From IMG/VR virus record IMGVR_UViG_3300049432_000094, positions 1-46,561 of that record: DNA of 46,561 nt, one strand, 5' to 3'. The notes beneath the pieces were generated by a model. That model did not search any database, was not told where the DNA came from, and saw only the letters and a program-made list of their open reading frames with translations. Made by a program: the position numbers and the translations under genes. This DNA is from a virus. Positions 8,341 through 15,961 of the stretch are shown in pieces (the first letter of the stretch is position 1; each line of letters opens with the position of its first letter).

Positions 8341-8416
8341 GCCCCTGTAGCTCAGCTGGACAGAGCCCATCCCTTGCGAAGATGGTGAGTCGGGAGTTCG
8401 AATCTCCCCAGGGGCG
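8341..8416 (+). tRNA. tRNA-like gene with an aberrant anticodon/variable region
   Basis: A cloverleaf folds with acceptor GCCCCTG/CAGGGGC, D-arm GCTC/GAGC, and T-arm GGGAG-TTCGAAT-CTCCC; the discriminator is G and CCA is not encoded. Between D- and T-arms there are 25 nt instead of the usual 23. Either the anticodon stem is CCATC/GATGG with a 9-nt loop, or it is CATCC/AGATG with one mismatch, a 7-nt loop CTTGCGA (anticodon TGC) and a 7-nt variable loop. A TGC anticodon would read Ala codons, but the Ala G3-U70 identity pair is absent, so the isotype is uncertain. It is opposite to the neighbouring genes. Confidence 0.75.
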
Positions 8417-8429
8417 CCGGCTGGGGAAG

Positions 8430-8466
8430 GGCCCGCCCTGGGCAATCGCTCGGGGCGGGCCTTCTC
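8430..8466 (+). terminator. GC-rich hairpin after the tRNA
   Basis: A 9-bp perfect stem GGCCCGCCC (8430-8438) / GGGCGGGCC (8453-8461) is followed by TTCTC, 14 bases after the tRNA end. It is consistent with an intrinsic terminator for the tRNA transcript, and being symmetric it could also act on minus-strand transcription. Confidence 0.7.
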
Positions 8467-8479
8467 GTGCATGAGCAGA

Positions 8480-8508
8480 CCCCCGCCAAGTAGGAAGTCT
8501 GGCGGGGG
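8480..8508. terminator. Second strong hairpin, probably bidirectional
   Basis: A perfect 9-bp stem CCCCCGCCA (8480-8488) / TGGCGGGGG (8500-8508) encloses an 11-nt loop. With the preceding hairpin it makes a double transcription barrier between the tRNA and the downstream tRNA-like repeat. Confidence 0.6.
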
Positions 8509-8526
8509 CCTGCGGGTGATCGAACT

Positions 8527-8558
8527 AGCCCAGCTGGACTGTCGACCCATCCCTTGCG
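8527..8558 (+). repeat. Partial duplicate of the tRNA 5' half
   Basis: AGCCCAGCTGGAC here matches AGCTCAGCTGGAC of the tRNA D-arm (8349-8361) at 12 of 13 bases. CCCATCCCTTGCG (8546-8558) matches the tRNA anticodon arm (8366-8378) at 13 of 13, with two extra bases between the blocks. No acceptor or T-arm follows, so it is a tRNA fragment, a decayed duplicate or a recombination scar. Confidence 0.7.
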
Positions 8559-8668
8559 TACCGCCAGACTAGGCAGCGTTAGGACTGGTTGGCAAACGAC
8601 ACGCGCGAACTACAGCGGTGTGTTTCTTGACACGGAGCGCGGCGCTCGCTAGCCACCCAGGAATGACC

Positions 8669-8697
8669 GAAGCCCTCACCGAATCGGTGGGGGCTTC
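8669..8697 (-). terminator. Hairpin downstream of the minus-strand gene ending at 8754
   Basis: GAAGCCCTCACCGA (8669-8682) pairs with TCGGTGGGGGCTTC (8684-8697), with one G-U wobble and a tight loop. It lies about 57 bp past the stop of the last gene of the early/middle chain and is well placed to end that transcript. Confidence 0.6.
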
Positions 8698-8753
8698 TGG
8701 CTGCGGAGACACTTCTCCCGCCGAGGCCAGTCTCAGTCACTCGCGTCCCAGTG

Positions 8754-9581
8754 TCAACACGCCCGATGCTGCGGCGTGTCGGCATCGACCTCGTCCGCCT
8801 GTTCATCCTCGTGATTCTCGGCCCGAATGTGATCCGCCAGCAGCCCGATCGAGTTCTCGTCCCACGTCTCGTGGCACTCGATGCACAGACCGGTGTGGAG
8901 ATCGAGCCGGATCCGCAGACCGCCACGCACCGCGCACAGCGGGCACGTGTTGTCCGGCGCCCATGCGGGAGAGTCCCATCCGGTGACGATCCTGGCGGCG
9001 GCCCACCAGGATCGGATCGAACGGTAGGCGTCACGGTCGGTGCCGGCGATGCTGCCGAGATGCCGAACGGCGGCAATCGTGTCGGGATACCTATCGTGAG
9101 AGTCGGTTACACCACGTGCGGTGAGAAGGGCGTGGACCTCGTTCTCGATGCGGACAGCGGTATCGATGGCGTCGATCCGAGCTGATGGCTTCGAGGCGAG
9201 GACCCGGCGGCCGGACTCCACCGACCCGGACTGCTCGGCCGCAGACCACAACTGCTCGAGCAGCGGCGGGCTGACCGTGTGGTGGCGTTCGGTCACCCAG
9301 GTGAGCGTCCCGTCCGCGTTGTGGATGCAGGTCTGGTACGTCTGGCTCGCCCTGGTGGTATCGCAGAGGGCGGTCACGAAGTCGGTCAGCTCCCAGTATC
9401 TGGTATCACTTTCGGGGAGTTGGCGTCCGGTGACGGGCCGCCGTGGTGGCCGGCTGACGGGATCCTGCGCGGCGACGGGGTGGGCGATGCGGAACCATCC
9501 GATCTGGCCGCCTCGGCAGTGGGCGCACTGGTCGGTGGGTAGATCGGACCAGGCGCACGTGGTGCCGTCGTCGTTGGTCAT
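8754..9581 (-). CDS. Conserved actinophage protein with two Cys clusters
   Basis: This 275-residue protein has an N-terminal zinc motif (DQCAHCRGG, near residue 20), a middle helical region (ELTDFVTALCDTTRAS, then PPLLEQLWSAAEQS and AVRIENEVHALLTARGV) and a C-terminal four-Cys cluster NTCPLCAVRGG ... LCIECHETW (near 215-240) followed by an acidic tail. The two-ended zinc architecture is often seen in actinophage hypothetical proteins (DUF7341-like, from memory), not linked to a known reaction. The ATG at 9581 is chosen because it overlaps the previous stop (ATGA) and has GGGAGG 7 bases upstream. It ends the early/middle operon. Confidence 0.75.
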   Translation of the reverse strand: MTNDDGTTCAWSDLPTDQCAHCRGGQIGWFRIAHPVAAQDPVSRPPRRPVTGRQLPESDTRYWELTDFVTALCDTTRASQTYQTCIHNADGTLTWVTERHHTVSPPLLEQLWSAAEQSGSVESGRRVLASKPSARIDAIDTAVRIENEVHALLTARGVTDSHDRYPDTIAAVRHLGSIAGTDRDAYRSIRSWWAAARIVTGWDSPAWAPDNTCPLCAVRGGLRIRLDLHTGLCIECHETWDENSIGLLADHIRAENHEDEQADEVDADTPQHRAC

Positions 9582-9742
9582 CGTCGTGCCTCCCACGCTT
9601 GATCGGTCTTCGGGCCGGGCCCGGTTAACCCGAGGGACAGGTCGACGGGCCCGACCTCGTGGTGGCTGCCGGTCTCGTCGGCGCCGTCGGCTGACGGCCG
9701 GTCGCGGCCGAGGCTGATCGTCAACGCGATGCGCAGCTTCAC
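9578..9742 (-). CDS. Small protein, 54 residues
   Basis: A GTG start overlaps the preceding stop (GTGA, after GGGAGGGG) and the gene ends in an ATGA overlap with the next. The product starts VKLRIALTISLGRD, one beta-like strand, then an acidic/Gly-Pro-rich tail. Double coupling supports translation. Function unknown. Confidence 0.6.
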   Translation of the reverse strand: MKLRIALTISLGRDRPSADGADETGSHHEVGPVDLSLGLTGPGPKTDQAWEARR

Positions 9743-9825
9743 AGCCCCTCCCTCACCCGTTGCCCACGCTCCAGCTCATACCGCATCCGGTACGCCGCCT
9801 GCATCGCCATCGGCAGGGCGATCAT
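9739..9825 (-). CDS. Tiny basic helical peptide, 28 residues
   Basis: An ATG overlaps the upstream stop (TGATG) and the TGA overlaps the next start (GTGA). The peptide MIALPMAMQAAYRMRYELER is Met-rich and amphipathic with a basic C-terminus. It is supported only by its place in the coupled chain. Confidence 0.45.
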   Translation of the reverse strand: MIALPMAMQAAYRMRYELERGQRVREGL

Positions 9826-9959
9826 CAAGGTCGGACCCCTCTCTGGTTGCCGCGCTTGCCGAGCCCGTTCTCGATCGAGCGTTGCCGAGCCTGTCGGCGG
9901 TCGGCCAGCTGGAGTGCCTTGCGCTGGGCTCGGGTCAGGTCGGTGCGGTCGGCCCTCAC
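9825..9959 (-). CDS. Small Arg/Gln-rich basic protein, 44 residues
   Basis: A GTG start overlaps the stop of the gene upstream (GTGA) and its TGA overlaps the next ATG (TGATG). The product (VRADRTDLTRAQRKALQLAD and a basic tail) is a single strongly basic helix, which would suit nucleic-acid binding; this is inference from charge only. Confidence 0.55.
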   Translation of the reverse strand: MRADRTDLTRAQRKALQLADRRQARQRSIENGLGKRGNQRGVRP

Positions 9960-10168
9960 TTCTTCGACCCCTTCGTCACTGGTGGAATGAGAGGCTCGGG
10001 TGGGTTGAGACTCCAGAGGCGTTGGACAGCGGCCTCTCGGCTCGCGGCCTGTTGCTCGTCGGGGATGGTGGGGTTGCCGCCGGCGGCCAGGAGGTTCGCG
10101 GTGCGTGCTTCGACGGCAAGCTGCTCAAGGGCGGCGGCGATACGTTCGGCGATGTCGTCGGCGATCAT
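9956..10168 (-). CDS. Hypothetical helical protein, 70 residues
   Basis: The product starts MIADDIAERIAAALEQLAVEA and ends TKGSKK. It is an acidic amphipathic helix, a Pro-flanked second helix (DEQQAASREAAVQRLW) and a basic tail. The ATG overlaps the previous stop (ATGA) and the gene ends in GTGA. No known family is recognised. Confidence 0.68.
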   Translation of the reverse strand: MIADDIAERIAAALEQLAVEARTANLLAAGGNPTIPDEQQAASREAAVQRLWSLNPPEPLIPPVTKGSKK

Positions 10169-10395
10169 GACCCGGCCGCCTTCAACGCCTCAGCCACCGA
10201 CGCACCATGCGGCACCGCCACGTACCGCCAGTCGGGCTTGCCGATGATGTGTCGGAGGGCGTCGATCTCCTGGCCGAAGACGAGCATGTCGTCGAACGCA
10301 GTGCCGGCAGCTCCGCCAGGCAGCAGCTGCACGACGACGTGCTGCATGCGCGCCGGCTTCTTCGTGGTGGTCTTCTCGGGCTTCGTGTCAGTCAT
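10165..10395 (-). CDS. Hypothetical protein, 76 residues
   Basis: A Lys/Thr-rich tail (MTDTKPEKTTTKKPAR) precedes a compact alpha/beta segment, MQHVVVQLLPGGA to DWRYVAVPHGASVAEALKAAG. The gene has a GGAGCACGATC ribosome site upstream and ATGA overlap downstream. Function unknown. Confidence 0.68.
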   Translation of the reverse strand: MTDTKPEKTTTKKPARMQHVVVQLLPGGAAGTAFDDMLVFGQEIDALRHIIGKPDWRYVAVPHGASVAEALKAAGS

Positions 10396-10589
10396 GATCG
10401 TGCTCCTTTGTTGGATGGGTCCTTGATGTAGCCAGCCGAGCGGACAGCAGCTGCGATGCGCTCGGCCTCGGACACCATGTGCCGGTAGCCGTGATCTCGG
10501 ATCTCGTTGGCGATGGTGCGGACCAGGTCGTCCTCGATCGCGGCGATCGCGACGGCGGGGTCGTAGGGCTTGCGCTCGGTGTCGGTCAT
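10392..10589 (-). CDS. Hypothetical protein, 65 residues
   Basis: It starts at MTDTERKPYDPA (10589), chosen because of its ATGA overlap with the previous stop and an AAGGAA ribosome site; a longer upstream frame has no such support. The protein is helical (IEDDLVRTIANEIRDHGY, then SEAERIAAAVRSAGYI). Function unknown. Confidence 0.66.
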   Translation of the reverse strand: MTDTERKPYDPAVAIAAIEDDLVRTIANEIRDHGYRHMVSEAERIAAAVRSAGYIKDPSNKGARS

Positions 10590-10813
10590 GGCGGGGTTTC
10601 CTTCTCTCGTTGATTCGTGCGTCGGTTCTTGGCGCGTGCCGAACGGGCGGCAGAGTCCCGCCGTGACCTCCGGATCTGATCGGCGATGATCCACTGGCGC
10701 CTCGCCATGACGGTCAGCAGAAACGCCAACGCATCGTGGTACTCCGGCGTGTACTCGCCGAGCTCGGTGATCTGTGTCATGACCTCGTCCAGGCGGTCGG
10801 TGTTCGTGCTCAT
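10586..10813 (-). CDS. Hypothetical basic-tailed helical protein, 75 residues
   Basis: The product starts MSTNTDRLDEVMTQITELGE. An N-terminal helix pair is followed by a strongly basic C-terminus (RRSRRDSAARSARAKNRR), suggestive of nucleic-acid contact. ATGA overlaps at both ends tie it to its neighbours. Confidence 0.66.
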   Translation of the reverse strand: MSTNTDRLDEVMTQITELGEYTPEYHDALAFLLTVMARRQWIIADQIRRSRRDSAARSARAKNRRTNQREKETPP

Positions 10814-11472
10814 GACGCCGCCTTGTCGTCGACGCCAGCAGCGATCGCCCGCAACTCCCGCGGCACCACGACGTGCACCAGCTCGGCCTGCTCCGGCGTC
10901 AGCTCGAGGGCGGCAAGGATCCGCTGGATCACACCAGCCAGAGCTCGGCCTTCAGCCTCCGCCAACCGGACGCGACGCTCGTCGATGTTGGCCTTGAGGG
11001 CTGCCGAGCTGTACCGCTCGAGCCGGTTCGAAGCGTCGATCAACATGGCGTAGGCGATGTGCGGCTTCGCCTCCGACGTGGTGCCCCGATCGTCACCACC
11101 GTCCTTGACCTTCGTGACACCCCACGTCAGGTCCTCCCGCTCGAGCAGGGTTACCTCCTGGCGCCAGTAGTCGACCTCGCCGGCGGTCCACTGCACCAGC
11201 TCGAGCAGAGCCTCAGCCGGATGGATGTCACGACGGCCGGCGAAGAGCTCGACGTCACGGACGGCCTGAGCTTCGGCCTGGCGCCGAGCACCGGCCTCTC
11301 GGTTCTGCTTGGCCATGCCGCCGTGGGTCTTGCAGACGGTCTGGCCATGCATCGGATGCTGGGCGCACGGGCCTCCGCCGTACTTCTTCTTCCGGTGGCC
11401 GACGCATGATGGGTGGCCGGTCTTGGTGACATGAGGTTGGCCGCACTCGTCGCATGGCTTGAGGTCGGTCAT
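10810..11472 (-). CDS. Zinc-finger / putative terminase small-subunit-like protein
   Basis: This 220-residue protein begins with two Cys/His units, CDECGQPHVTKTGHPSC and GPCAQHPMHGQTVCKTHGG (about residues 7-53). The HGxxVCxTHGG pattern belongs to a well-spread actinophage family usually found just upstream of the large terminase and often annotated as its small subunit. A long helical part follows (VQWTAGEVDYWRQEV to TPEQAELVHVVVPRELRA). Here it is 2.8 kb away from terL, with small genes, the tRNA and terminators between. DNA recognition is plausible; the packaging role is inferred. ATGA overlaps both neighbours. Confidence 0.6.
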   Translation of the reverse strand: MTDLKPCDECGQPHVTKTGHPSCVGHRKKKYGGGPCAQHPMHGQTVCKTHGGMAKQNREAGARRQAEAQAVRDVELFAGRRDIHPAEALLELVQWTAGEVDYWRQEVTLLEREDLTWGVTKVKDGGDDRGTTSEAKPHIAYAMLIDASNRLERYSSAALKANIDERRVRLAEAEGRALAGVIQRILAALELTPEQAELVHVVVPRELRAIAAGVDDKAAS

Positions 11473-11738
11473 GGGCCCCCACCTCGTCCCGGTGTTTTGA
11501 CCGCGTCCCGGTGGGCGGGACGGGGTCGTGTGTTTTTGGGGTCGGCGGGGGACCCTTTCAGCGACCTAGTCCCCCGTAGGGGAGGGGGACTAGGGACTAG
11601 GTCGCTTCTGAGGGGGTCCCGGACGGGGTGGGGACCTAGGTCCCGGTGGTGGTTTTGCACAGGGTTTTGCACAGGGGAGATGACTCCGTCCGGACCTAGG
11701 TCCGGACCTAGGTCCCGCTGGTGGGTGTGGAGGGTCAT
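11469..11738 (-). CDS. Low-complexity repeat protein encoded over the palindrome cluster
   Basis: The frame is 89 residues, joined by ATGA to the helicase stop at 11735 and by ATGA to the next gene. The product is Pro/Arg/Gly-rich, with RDLGPDLGPD and PVQNPVQN repeats and HRDLGP again; these repeats exist because the DNA is made of palindromes and tandem repeats. The coupling suggests it is translated, but the DNA may be under selection as a cis-acting element rather than for the peptide. Confidence 0.5.
   Translation of the reverse strand: MTLHTHQRDLGPDLGPDGVISPVQNPVQNHHRDLGPHPVRDPLRSDLVPSPPPLRGTRSLKGSPADPKNTRPRPAHRDAVKTPGRGGGP
11560..11715. repeat. Palindrome and tandem-repeat cluster next to the helicase (origin candidate)
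   Basis: Seen directly: AGCGACCTAGTCCC (11560-11573) with its perfect inverted copy at 11593-11606; the palindrome GGGACCTAGGTCCC (11631-11644); two adjacent copies of palindrome GGACCTAGGTCC (11692-11703, 11704-11715); and a tandem pair of TTTTGCACAGGG (11653-11664, 11665-11676). All share a GACCTAG core. The position right after the replicative helicase and the iteron-like repeats fit an origin or a replication-protein binding site. This is inference; no DnaA box is evident. Confidence 0.6.
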
Positions 11739-13303
11739 CCGGAGTCCTCCTGGGTGTTCTGGATCGGGTCGGGGAACTGGCGGACGTGGACGTGCTGGAT
11801 GGCGCCGCGTGGGCCCTTCTCGGTGGCGATGTAGCCGCGTCGGACGAGGAGCTCGAGGGCGAGGGTCTTGTGGTTCTTCTTGCCGCGGACGGACTCGAGG
11901 ATGGCGGTCTGGGAGGCGCCGCGGTTGGTGAGGACGTAGGCGGAGATCTTCTCCATCAGGTGGGTGGGTGCCCAGGGTTCGTCGTCGCCGAGGCTGGCGT
12001 CTTCGGGTGGGTCGAGGGTGGCGATGGTGGTGCCGTTGGTGTCGTCGAGGGTAAAGTCGGCGATGCGGTGGCCGCGTGCGTGTTCGCGGACGTGGCCGGG
12101 TCGGTCTTTGGCGACGGAGACGGTGGCGATTCCCTTCTTGCCGCGGCCGAAGGGCTGTCGGACCTTGACGGTGTAGGAGGCGGCGTCGATGCCGGCGAGC
12201 TTGTGCTGGGCGCCGAGGGCGTAGCGGCCGCGGGTGTCTTCGTTCTTGGTGACGTGGTCGATCATGACGACGGCTGGGCCGTGGTCGGCGATCCATCGGG
12301 GGAGGATGCCGTAGAACTTGGCGGCGTCTTCGTTGGAGTTGAGGTCGAGGCCGTGGATAGTCATGGCTTCGGTGATGCCGTCGATGATGACGAGGACGGC
12401 GTGGGTGAGGAGTGGGGCGAGGTCGCGGTGCGCGGTGGGGTCGAGGGCGCGGTCGGGGCGGATGTAGGTGAAGTGGTCGCGGATCGCCTGGGTGGGTGCG
12501 CCGAGCGCGGACAGGCGTGAGATGACGCGCTCGGGCCGGTCCTCGAAGTCGATGAAGACGACAGGCATGTTGGCGGTGATGAGCTGGACTGCGGCGGTGA
12601 GGGTGATCCAGGTCTTGCCGGACTCAGACTCGCCGGCGATGGAGTGGATGCCGCCTGAGTAGAGGAGGCAGACGCCGTCGGAGCGCGGCAGCATGTCGGG
12701 GGCCGGGTCGAGGGTGTGGCCTTCGAAGACGGGCTCGAGGTTGACGGGCGCCCAGCTGGTGGCCGGGCCGGTGCTGGTGGAGTCGAGGGCTGTGGTGAGG
12801 CTGTCGCGGACGCGGGCGAGGACGTCGGGGACGTCTGAGACTGTGCCTGGGCTTCGCAGTTGAGCCGTGCCGCGTTGGAGCTCGGTGAGGGCTTTGCGGC
12901 GCAGCGCCAGGTCGTGGATGATGCCGGCGTAGTAGCCGGCGTGCATCGGGTTGGCGACCTCGGCGACGCAGGTGTGGAGGTACTCGCCGCCGCCGACCTT
13001 CATGAGGATGCCGGCGTCGCGGAGCGCGGACATGATGGCGACCGGTTCGTGGGGTTGGTCGGTGCTGGCGAAGTCGGCGAGGGCGTGCCAGATCGCTTCG
13101 TGGCGGGGCAAATAGAACTGGTCGGCCGTGACGATGGACGCGGCGTCGGCGTAGGCGGTGGGGCTGGTCAGGGCAGCGCCGATCACGTAGCGTTCCGCGG
13201 TCTCGTCGTGGGGTGCGATCGCGGCGACGCGGCTGCTGGGGTCGTCATCGAAGGGCTCTGATGGTGGCTCTTCGGTGTAGTGGTCTGGCGCTTCGTCCTG
13301 CAC
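11735..13303 (-). CDS. DnaB/RepA-type replicative helicase
   Basis: This 522-residue protein has an N-terminal DnaB-like domain (about 30-150; ERYVIGAALTSPTAYADA, then HEAIWHALADFA and GGEYLHTCV), a RecA-fold ATPase with Walker A GESESGKT (224-231) and Walker B VVFIDFED (D252), then IIDGITEAM and VVMIDHVTK strands as in RepA/AAA_25 proteins. A C-terminal winged-helix-like segment (SQTAILESVRGKKNHKTLALELLVRRGYI) completes it. It would unwind phage DNA as a ring. No primase or polymerase gene was found, so the host supplies them. It starts 94 bp after a strong hairpin, hence probably its own transcript or readthrough. Confidence 0.85.
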   Translation of the reverse strand: MQDEAPDHYTEEPPSEPFDDDPSSRVAAIAPHDETAERYVIGAALTSPTAYADAASIVTADQFYLPRHEAIWHALADFASTDQPHEPVAIMSALRDAGILMKVGGGEYLHTCVAEVANPMHAGYYAGIIHDLALRRKALTELQRGTAQLRSPGTVSDVPDVLARVRDSLTTALDSTSTGPATSWAPVNLEPVFEGHTLDPAPDMLPRSDGVCLLYSGGIHSIAGESESGKTWITLTAAVQLITANMPVVFIDFEDRPERVISRLSALGAPTQAIRDHFTYIRPDRALDPTAHRDLAPLLTHAVLVIIDGITEAMTIHGLDLNSNEDAAKFYGILPRWIADHGPAVVMIDHVTKNEDTRGRYALGAQHKLAGIDAASYTVKVRQPFGRGKKGIATVSVAKDRPGHVREHARGHRIADFTLDDTNGTTIATLDPPEDASLGDDEPWAPTHLMEKISAYVLTNRGASQTAILESVRGKKNHKTLALELLVRRGYIATEKGPRGAIQHVHVRQFPDPIQNTQEDSG

Positions 13304-13333
13304 GGTGCTGGTGGTCCCTCCGATGGGGGTGGG

Positions 13334-13384
13334 TGGCCGGTCCCCGTTGACCTCTGGGTGTGTCGCCCTTTCGGGGACCGGCCA
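13334..13384 (-). terminator. Strong hairpin between the early operon and the helicase
   Basis: A perfect 12-bp stem TGGCCGGTCCCC (13334-13345) / GGGGACCGGCCA (13373-13384) lies in the 93-bp gap after the gene ending at 13397. It can attenuate leftward early transcription before the helicase, and is symmetric. Confidence 0.72.
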
Positions 13385-13396
13385 GACTGTGGTGGG

Positions 13397-13743
13397 TCAG
13401 GCGTTGGTGAGGACGCTGCTGCCGCGGTCGACGATCTGTTCGACGGTGGGCTCCTGATCGCTGATGGAGTCGATGGGCTTCTGGGGCTGGCGCTGGTTGT
13501 AGAGGGCGCGCTGCAGCTCGCGGAGGTGGTCTTCGACGGCTTCGTCGTCGGCGATCTCGATGTACTGGATGTCGAGCTTGACGGACTTCTTGCCGTCGAC
13601 GTCGATGGTGTGCTCGGTGGAGGCGAGCTCGACGATCGCGACGCGGGCTGTGCCGAGGCGGTCGTAGAACTGGCGTGCGACGTCCGGGGTGATGCCGGTG
13701 TGCTTGACGTCGTTCTTGGCGGCGATCTTGGCGGTGGTGTCGG

Positions 13744-13747
<4 letters not shown>
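13397..13747 (-). CDS. Hypothetical early protein, 116 residues
   Basis: It starts at MTDTTAKIAAKNDVKHTG (13747), by ATGA overlap with the repeat-protein stop and a GGAAGG ribosome site; a longer in-frame extension is the antisense-like part of the upstream gene. It has one alpha/beta unit (ARVAIVELASTEHTIDVDGKKS, KLDIQYIEIADDEAV) and a C-terminal acidic helix. No family recognised. It is the last gene before the 13334-13384 hairpin. Confidence 0.7.
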
Positions 13748-14691
<944 letters not shown>

Positions 14692-14703
14692 GGTGGTGCC
14701 TTC

Positions 14704-14913
14704 CTAGAAGAGCGCGTCCTGGGTGGATGGCGCTGGGTGTGCGGCGGTCGGTGGGCAGTGGTGGACGGGGTGGGCGCGGACGCCTTGGCGGAGTTCGTCG
14801 ATGGAGATCTCGGTGCCGTCGGGGAGGTAGCGGCCGATGCGGGAGCGGGCGGGTTGGAGGTGGCGGCCGTCGGGGGTGGTGACGGTGGGTTGGCCGCAAC
14901 TGGGGCAGGTCAT
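14704..14913 (-). CDS. Small zinc-ribbon protein, 69 residues
   Basis: It starts MTCPSCGQPTVTTPDGRHL, an N-terminal C-x2-C knuckle, followed by a strand-rich middle (RIGRYLPDGTEISIDELRQG) and HPVHHCPP that may complete the zinc site. ATGA overlap with the ParB-like gene fixes the start. Probably nucleic-acid or protein binding; function unknown. Confidence 0.68.
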   Translation of the reverse strand: MTCPSCGQPTVTTPDGRHLQPARSRIGRYLPDGTEISIDELRQGVRAHPVHHCPPTAAHPAPSTQDALF

Positions 14914-15650
14914 GAGGCCACCTCGTCGGCGACGAGCTGGACCATGGCGTCTTCGCGGATGGCTTCTTCCCAGCACTGGCCGCAGGCGCCGCCGTACTTG
15001 TACCTGGTGGAGTGGTCGCACCGTGCTCGGGCGGTCTCAATGAGGGGATGCGTCCCGGAGAAGTGCCGCGGCTCGAGGACTGCGGGCCGTCCGCGGACGG
15101 CTTGGCCGGCGCTGCGGCGATGCATCTGGCGGGCGCGTTTGATCGCCTCGCGGGCGTCGCCGATCTTGACCTCGCCGGCCTCGATCTTGGCGAGCTCTTC
15201 GTCGGAGAGGTCGAGCAGCATGATGTAGGTGTTGACCGAGCTGGGCGGGATGCCGAGGCGGCGGGCGACGTCGGACTGGTTCATGCCACGGTCGATGAGC
15301 TTCTGCATGGCGCGGGCCTTCTCGACAGCGGTCAGGTTCGAGCGCTGCATGTTCTCCACGAGCATGAGGGCGATGTGGTCGGAGTCGGCTGCGGTGTCGT
15401 GGCGGACGATGCAGGGCACGCGCTCGAGGCCGATCCTGCGTGCGGCCGCGACGCGGCGGTGGCCGGCGAGGATCAGGAACCTGTCCTCATCGAGGAGATG
15501 CTCGGTGACCACGATGGGCTGGACGAGGCCGTGCTGGCGGATGGAGGCGGCGAGCTCGTCGATGTCGCCGACGTGGTCGCGGACGTTCTTGGGGTTGTCG
15601 ACGAGGACGTCCAGGGCGAGCATGCGTGGGGTCTGGCGGCTGAGGGTCAT
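14910..15650 (-). CDS. ParB-like DNA-binding protein
   Basis: This 246-residue protein has a ParB/Srx-type N-terminal domain (about 8-100; DVLVDNPKNVRD, LAASIRQHGLVQPIVV, ILAGHRRVAAARRIG) and a central helix-turn-helix (KARAMQKLIDRGMNQSDVAR, then LGIPPSSVNTYIMLLDL). The C-terminal third is not ParB-like: it carries CDHSTRYKYGGACGQCWEEAI, a probable zinc site. In phages such proteins may partition a plasmid-like form, regulate genes or act as nucleases; there is no ParA here, so regulation or DNA processing is more likely than segregation. The start is fixed by ATGA overlap with WhiB. Confidence 0.8.
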   Translation of the reverse strand: MTLSRQTPRMLALDVLVDNPKNVRDHVGDIDELAASIRQHGLVQPIVVTEHLLDEDRFLILAGHRRVAAARRIGLERVPCIVRHDTAADSDHIALMLVENMQRSNLTAVEKARAMQKLIDRGMNQSDVARRLGIPPSSVNTYIMLLDLSDEELAKIEAGEVKIGDAREAIKRARQMHRRSAGQAVRGRPAVLEPRHFSGTHPLIETARARCDHSTRYKYGGACGQCWEEAIREDAMVQLVADEVAS

Positions 15651-15961
15651 GCGGTCTCCTGGGTGAAGTCGTCGCTGCCGTCGAAGTCGACGTCGGTGAT
15701 GAGGCTGGTGTCGATGGGGATGGTCTTCTTGAGGCGTCGTCGGTCTCGCTCTGAGACGCCTCCCCAGATGCCGTAGCGCTCGTCGTGGTCGAGGGCGTAC
15801 TCGAGGCATTCGTTGCGGACGTTGCAGCTAGCGCAGACGGCCTTGGCTTCTCGGGTGGAGCCGCCCTTGTCGGGGAAGAAGGCTTCGGGGTCGGTCTGTG
15901 CGCAGAGTGCTTGGGCGGTCCAGGGTGGGGGTTCGAAGTTGGAGTTGGGTGTGGAGGTCAC
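15647..15961 (-). CDS. whiB: WhiB-family transcriptional regulator
   Basis: This 104-residue protein carries the four iron-sulfur ligands: C20, C43, C46 and C52 (ALCAQTDPEAFFP, AVCASCNVRNEC). They are followed by the GIWGG turn (64-68) and a basic segment SERDRRRLKK that binds DNA near sigma factor region 4. WhiB proteins are confined to actinobacteria and their phages; phage copies can change host septation and superinfection behaviour. It starts with GTG in a GTGA overlap and is co-transcribed with ParB-like and HerA-like genes in the early operon. Confidence 0.95.
   Translation of the reverse strand: MTSTPNSNFEPPPWTAQALCAQTDPEAFFPDKGGSTREAKAVCASCNVRNECLEYALDHDERYGIWGGVSERDRRRLKKTIPIDTSLITDVDFDGSDDFTQETA

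Larger units (their letters stand above)
8193..8753. other. 561-bp segment without protein genes: tRNA, terminators, tRNA-like repeat
   Basis: Between the small gene at 8037-8192 and the gene ending at 8754 there is no credible coding frame. The segment holds a plus-strand tRNA-like gene (8341-8416), two strong GC hairpins (8430-8461 and 8480-8508), a partial copy of the tRNA 5' half (8527-8558) and a third hairpin (8669-8697). It separates the early/middle genes on the right from the packaging operon on the left and must hold a minus-strand promoter for the latter; no convincing -35/-10 pair stands out. Confidence 0.6.

Noticed and set aside
8332-8550. Minus-strand 72-residue ORF containing GAPGEIRTPDSP
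   Set aside because: It is the antisense of the tRNA gene; GEIRTPD-type peptides are a known artefact of reading tRNA T-arms backwards.
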